This document shows, piece by piece, positions 60,960 through 64,000 of a DNA stretch of 64,000 nt; the first letter of the stretch is position 1; each line of letters begins with the position of its first letter. The position numbers and the translations under genes are program-made. Origin of the DNA: VRUE01 sp963698085 (lineage in GTDB: Bacteria; Actinomycetota; Thermoleophilia; Solirubrobacterales; 70-9); contig OY969122.1 of NCBI GenBank assembly GCA_963698085.1, positions 434,001 to 498,000 of the forward strand, written 5' to 3'. The notes below the pieces were generated by a model. The model did no database searches, was not told where the DNA came from, and was given only the letters and a program-made list of their open reading frames with translations.

Positions 60960-62558
60960 TTAGCCATCCGCCGGCTCCAGATCGACGCGGCCGCGCGCCG
61001 CTTCGACCCCGCTCACCTGGACGGATATCGGGTCGCCGAGCCGCAGCTTGCGCTGCGACTCGAGGCCGACCAGGGCGGTCTCGCTCTCGTTCAGCTCGAA
61101 GCGCTCGGTACCCCCGATTCGGCGGGCGGGCAGAAAGCCCTCGTAAACATCGCCCAACTCGCCGCCGAAGCCGACGAAGGCGCCGGCGCGAATCAGTCCC
61201 GACACCTCCCCTGCGAACTCCGTCTCGACACCCCGCTCGCGCAGCTCGCGCTCGAGCAGGAAAGCGGCGCAGATGTCGTCGGCCCGGCGCTCGATCCGCA
61301 TCGACTCGCGCTCGCGCTCGCTGCAGTGCCAGGCCACCTCGCGCGCTTCGGCCGCGCTCGGCGCCGGCTCGCCCTCTCCCAGCGTCGCCAGCAGGGCGCG
61401 GTGGGCGATCAGATCGGGGTAGCGCCGGATCGGCGAGGTGAAATGGCAGTAGGCGGCGCTGCCGAGCCCAGCGTGGCCGCTGTTGCGCTCGCTGTAGGAG
61501 GCTTGTTTGAGAGAACGCAGCACGAGCGATGTATACGCGTCGCGGCCGTGTCCGCGTCGCGTCGCCTCACGCGCCACCAGCCGGCTTGCCTCCGCCGCCA
61601 GCTCGGCTGCCTCGCGTGGCGCCGGCGTACCGCGCAGCGGCGGAGTCGGGATCTCGAGCTCGTGCAGCTGCTTGATCAACTGCTCGATTCGCAGCGGATC
61701 GGGTGGCGGGTGGACCCGGTAGATCGTCGGCACCCGTTTTCGCTCCAAAAGCAGGGCGACCTGCTCGTTGGCGAGGATCATCAGCCGCTCAATCAGAGCG
61801 TGCGCCTCGGTCTGGGCGACGCCGCGCGCGCCAACCACGTTGCCGCGAGAGTCGAAGCGGAACTCGGGCTCAAACGACTCCACGTCGAGGCTGGTGGCGC
61901 CGCGGCGCCCGCCGAGCGCGGCGGCGGCCTCGCGGGCGACGGCCAGCGGCTCGGCGACCGTTTCCGGCGCTTCCGACCGGCCCGAGAAGATCACGTCGAG
62001 CTCGTCGTAGTCGAGCCGGGCATCGGAGCGGATGCGGCTGCGGTAGAAGGCGACTGCGCCCGGCCGCCCGTCTCGATCGAGCTCGATCTCCGCCGTCACG
62101 GCAAGGCGCTCAACTCCAGGCGCCAGACTGCAGGCCTCCGCGCTCAACGCATGGGGCAGCATCGGCTCGACTGCCCCTGGCACGTAAGTGCTGTTACCGC
62201 GGCGCCCTGCCTCGCGGTCGAGCGGCGATCCCGGGGGGACATGGGCAGCTACGTCGGCAATGTGGATCCAGAGCCTGGTGCCCTCGCCCTCGCGCTGCGC
62301 CGACACCGCGTCGTCGAAGTCTCGTGCGGTCGCCGGGTCGACGGTGAAGGTCGGCAGCCCAATCAGATCGCGGCGCGGGCCACTGCGCGACTCGGCTACC
62401 GCACTTGCCTCAGCGGCTTCGACCTCGAGCGAAGCGCGAAAGCCGCGCCCGCCGAGCTCCTCGCGCAGGAACATCTCGACCGCGTCGCGGGCCGTCTTCG
62501 GCACCGCCTGCTTGCGGCCGCGACCGCGGCCGCGCTGCCGCCGTTCGGGCTTGCTCAC
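60960..62558 (-). CDS. rnr: RNase R / RNase II family exoribonuclease
   Basis: A 532-residue 3'-5' exoribonuclease. The RNB catalytic domain has the metal-binding Asp cluster in DPATARDFDDAV (about residue 75) and the conserved HFTSPIRRYPDL (about residue 372), and ends in an S1-like domain (about residues 450-530). The N-terminal cold-shock domains are reduced compared with E. coli RNase R. It overlaps the ctpA stop by four bases and precedes smpB, matching the role of RNase R in degrading messages during trans-translation. Confidence 0.92.
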   Translation of the reverse strand: MSKPERRQRGRGRGRKQAVPKTARDAVEMFLREELGGRGFRASLEVEAAEASAVAESRSGPRRDLIGLPTFTVDPATARDFDDAVSAQREGEGTRLWIHIADVAAHVPPGSPLDREAGRRGNSTYVPGAVEPMLPHALSAEACSLAPGVERLAVTAEIELDRDGRPGAVAFYRSRIRSDARLDYDELDVIFSGRSEAPETVAEPLAVAREAAAALGGRRGATSLDVESFEPEFRFDSRGNVVGARGVAQTEAHALIERLMILANEQVALLLERKRVPTIYRVHPPPDPLRIEQLIKQLHELEIPTPPLRGTPAPREAAELAAEASRLVAREATRRGHGRDAYTSLVLRSLKQASYSERNSGHAGLGSAAYCHFTSPIRRYPDLIAHRALLATLGEGEPAPSAAEAREVAWHCSERERESMRIERRADDICAAFLLERELRERGVETEFAGEVSGLIRAGAFVGFGGELGDVYEGFLPARRIGGTERFELNESETALVGLESQRKLRLGDPISVQVSGVEAARGRVDLEPADG

Positions 62559-63733
62559 TGCGCCGCCAGCACCCCGAGCGCGCGTTCGATCGCCTCGTCG
62601 CGGCTCGTCCCCAGCATGTCCCGGGCCGGCACGTCGGGCTGGATCCCCTTGCCGGCCAGGTTGGTCCCGTCCGGGGTGAAGTACTCGCCCACCGTCAGCT
62701 TCAGCGCGCCGCCGTTGGAAAGATCGATCTCCTGCTGGAAGACGCCCTTGCCGAAGGAGCGCGTGCCGACGACCTTCGCCCCGGCCTCCTCAGCAAGGGC
62801 GGCGGTGAGTATCTCCGCCGCTGAGGCGGTGTTGCGATCGATCAGGACGGCGATCGGCAGAGCCGCCAGGTTGCCTCCCTTGGTCTCGTAGACCGCCCGG
62901 CCCTGGGTGCGGGAATCAGTCGAGACCACAGTTTCCCCCTCGGGCAGGAAGATGCTCGCGGTCAGCACCGCCTCCTCGAGCAGGCCGCCGCCGTTGCTGC
63001 GCAGGTCGAGCACGAGGCCCTCGGCGCCCTGCCGCTGCAGCTTGCGTACTGCCCGCCGCAGCGCTCCGTGGGCACCTTCACTGAAGGCGGCGAAGCGAAT
63101 GTAGCCAAGCTTCTTCCCGCCCTCCGTCTCCATTTTGCTGCTCACGACCGGGACCGAGATCTCGGCACGAGTGAGTCGGACCTGGCGAACGTCGTCTCCC
63201 TTGAGGCTGCGCACGCCGATCGTCACCTCGGTCCCTTCCGGCCCCTTGATCAAGGCGGTGGCGGCGTCGGAGTCGAGACCCGCGATCGAGCGACCGTCGA
63301 CCGAGACGATCGTCTCGCCGACCTCGATCCCGGCCCTTTCCGCCGGCGAGCGCTTAAAGACCCGTTCGACCCGCAGGCCGCCCTCAACCCCCGTCACGCT
63401 GAGCCCGATCCCCGAGAAGCGGCCCTCGATTTCTTCGGTGAAGCGGTCCAGCATCTCGGCCGAGAAGTACTCGGAGAAGCGATCGCGGTAGCGCCGTCGC
63501 AGTCCCCGCACCATGCCCTGCAGCGAGGAATCGGTCAACTCCGCCTGCGGGACCGAGCGGAAGTAGTTGTCCTCAATCAGTTCGCTCGCTTCGGCGCTGA
63601 GGCCGGCCGAGTCGTCGACGAAGAGGTCGCGCAGCGGCGGCGGCATCTTCGCCGGGTGCCCCCCGAGCCAGAGGCCTGCCCCGAGCACTGCGAGCAGCGC
63701 GGCCACCAGACCGAGCGTCCGCGCCAACCTCAT
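62555..63733 (-). CDS. ctpA: S41 C-terminal processing peptidase
   Basis: A 392-residue exported serine protease. It has a membrane anchor (residues 5-25), a PDZ domain (about 105-185, with GIGLSVTGVEGGL) and the S41 catalytic domain with Ser in DRNTASAAEIL (about residue 300) and Lys in GTRSFGKGVFQ (about residue 325). It trims or degrades envelope proteins. ATG 63733 follows the ftsX stop directly, so it belongs to the ftsX operon. Confidence 0.95.
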   Translation of the reverse strand: MRLARTLGLVAALLAVLGAGLWLGGHPAKMPPPLRDLFVDDSAGLSAEASELIEDNYFRSVPQAELTDSSLQGMVRGLRRRYRDRFSEYFSAEMLDRFTEEIEGRFSGIGLSVTGVEGGLRVERVFKRSPAERAGIEVGETIVSVDGRSIAGLDSDAATALIKGPEGTEVTIGVRSLKGDDVRQVRLTRAEISVPVVSSKMETEGGKKLGYIRFAAFSEGAHGALRRAVRKLQRQGAEGLVLDLRSNGGGLLEEAVLTASIFLPEGETVVSTDSRTQGRAVYETKGGNLAALPIAVLIDRNTASAAEILTAALAEEAGAKVVGTRSFGKGVFQQEIDLSNGGALKLTVGEYFTPDGTNLAGKGIQPDVPARDMLGTSRDEAIERALGVLAAQ

Positions 63734-63740
63734 GCGGAGC

Positions 63741-64000
63741 TCAGACCTTGAGGAAGCGGCGCAGAGTGATGCCGGAGCCGATCGCCGAGACCAGCACCGC
63801 AGCCGCAAAGAGGATCGCCACCAGGGCGGGGAAGGAGAGGGTGGTGCTGTTCTGGGCGGCGAGGAAGCCGATGCTGTCGCTCAGCGGGTCGACGATCGTC
63901 AGCTTGCCCAGCCACAGGATCAGTATGGCTACCAGGCCGCCGAAGAAGCCGACGACGACCCCCTCGATCATGAACGGCCAGCGGATAAACCAGCGGGTGG
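63741..64000 (-). CDS. ftsX: Cell division protein FtsX (C-terminal part; start beyond window)
   Basis: The last 85 residues of FtsX, the membrane partner of FtsE that controls peptidoglycan hydrolases at the septum. IRWPFMIEGVVVGFFGGL is the conserved segment before the last two membrane helices, and the protein ends GITLRRFLKV. The 5' end is cut by the window edge. Confidence 0.93.
   Translation of the reverse strand, partial: TRWFIRWPFMIEGVVVGFFGGLVAILILWLGKLTIVDPLSDSIGFLAAQNSTTLSFPALVAILFAAAVLVSAIGSGITLRRFLKV

Overview
The window is very GC-rich, densely coded DNA with many GTG and TTG starts and several 4-base stop/start overlaps. The gene content points to an actinomycete-type bacterium: an FtsX-CtpA-RNase R-SmpB-tmRNA neighbourhood, an RPF-like lytic enzyme, a PhoB-type regulator with a Pst system, system I cytochrome c maturation genes, a Tad pilus fragment and a PknB-like kinase. 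The class Thermoleophilia (Solirubrobacterales) is my best guess; this is an inference from gene content and was not tested by any search. Many genes have a TANNNT box only 6 to 8 bases before the start codon, so leaderless transcripts appear common.

Layout. 1-5.8 kb: the end of ccmE, an SDR oxidoreductase, a family 2 glycosyltransferase, and a 990-residue secreted repeat protein divergent from a small HTH regulator. 5.8-9.45 kb: a decayed integrative element between 32-bp copies of the 3' end of a tRNA-Gly gene, with a broken tyrosine integrase containing an 18-C run, small unknown genes, a truncated nuclease and a tRNA-His fragment. 9.5-10.5 kb: ccmG/ccmH-like genes. 10.5-15.5 kb: argS with a coupled degenerate ATPase, a phosphoesterase, a lipoprotein and a Ser/Thr kinase. 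15.5-21.2 kb: a glycolytic operon (gap-pgk-tpiA-gpmI) running into tgt. 21.2-26.1 kb: VOC protein, ABC exporter, rapZ, uvrC. 26.1-32.1 kb: mixed metabolic genes and two toxin-antitoxin modules (TacAT-like and VapBC-like). 32.1-34.7 kb: a small Tad-type cluster whose last product joins a TadG-like anchor to two peptidoglycan-hydrolase domains.

34.8-48.2 kb is a phosphate island: PHP-glycosyltransferase fusion, ppk1, DUF47 protein, Pit transporter, ppx, phoU, pstBACS and a PhoB-like regulator, all on the minus strand. Two candidate PHO boxes built from 11-bp direct repeats lie ahead of pstS and of the ppk1 operon. Together these genes cover high-affinity and low-affinity phosphate uptake, signalling, and polyphosphate synthesis and breakdown. 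48.4-56.9 kb holds uppP, an HD protein, an RPF-like protein, purU, a P450, an ABC-F protein, an OsmC protein, a DUF1697 protein and a DUF4160/DUF2442 pair. 56.9-64 kb is a trans-translation and division region: tmRNA, a flavin oxidoreductase, a membrane-anchored HhH protein, smpB, rnr, ctpA and the end of ftsX.

The least ordinary features are two 50-bp perfect palindromes of one repeat family with compensating changes between copies, one of them inserted in frame inside the PHP-glycosyltransferase gene, and the TadG-like/peptidase/transglycosylase fusion, which seems to begin at a CTG codon.
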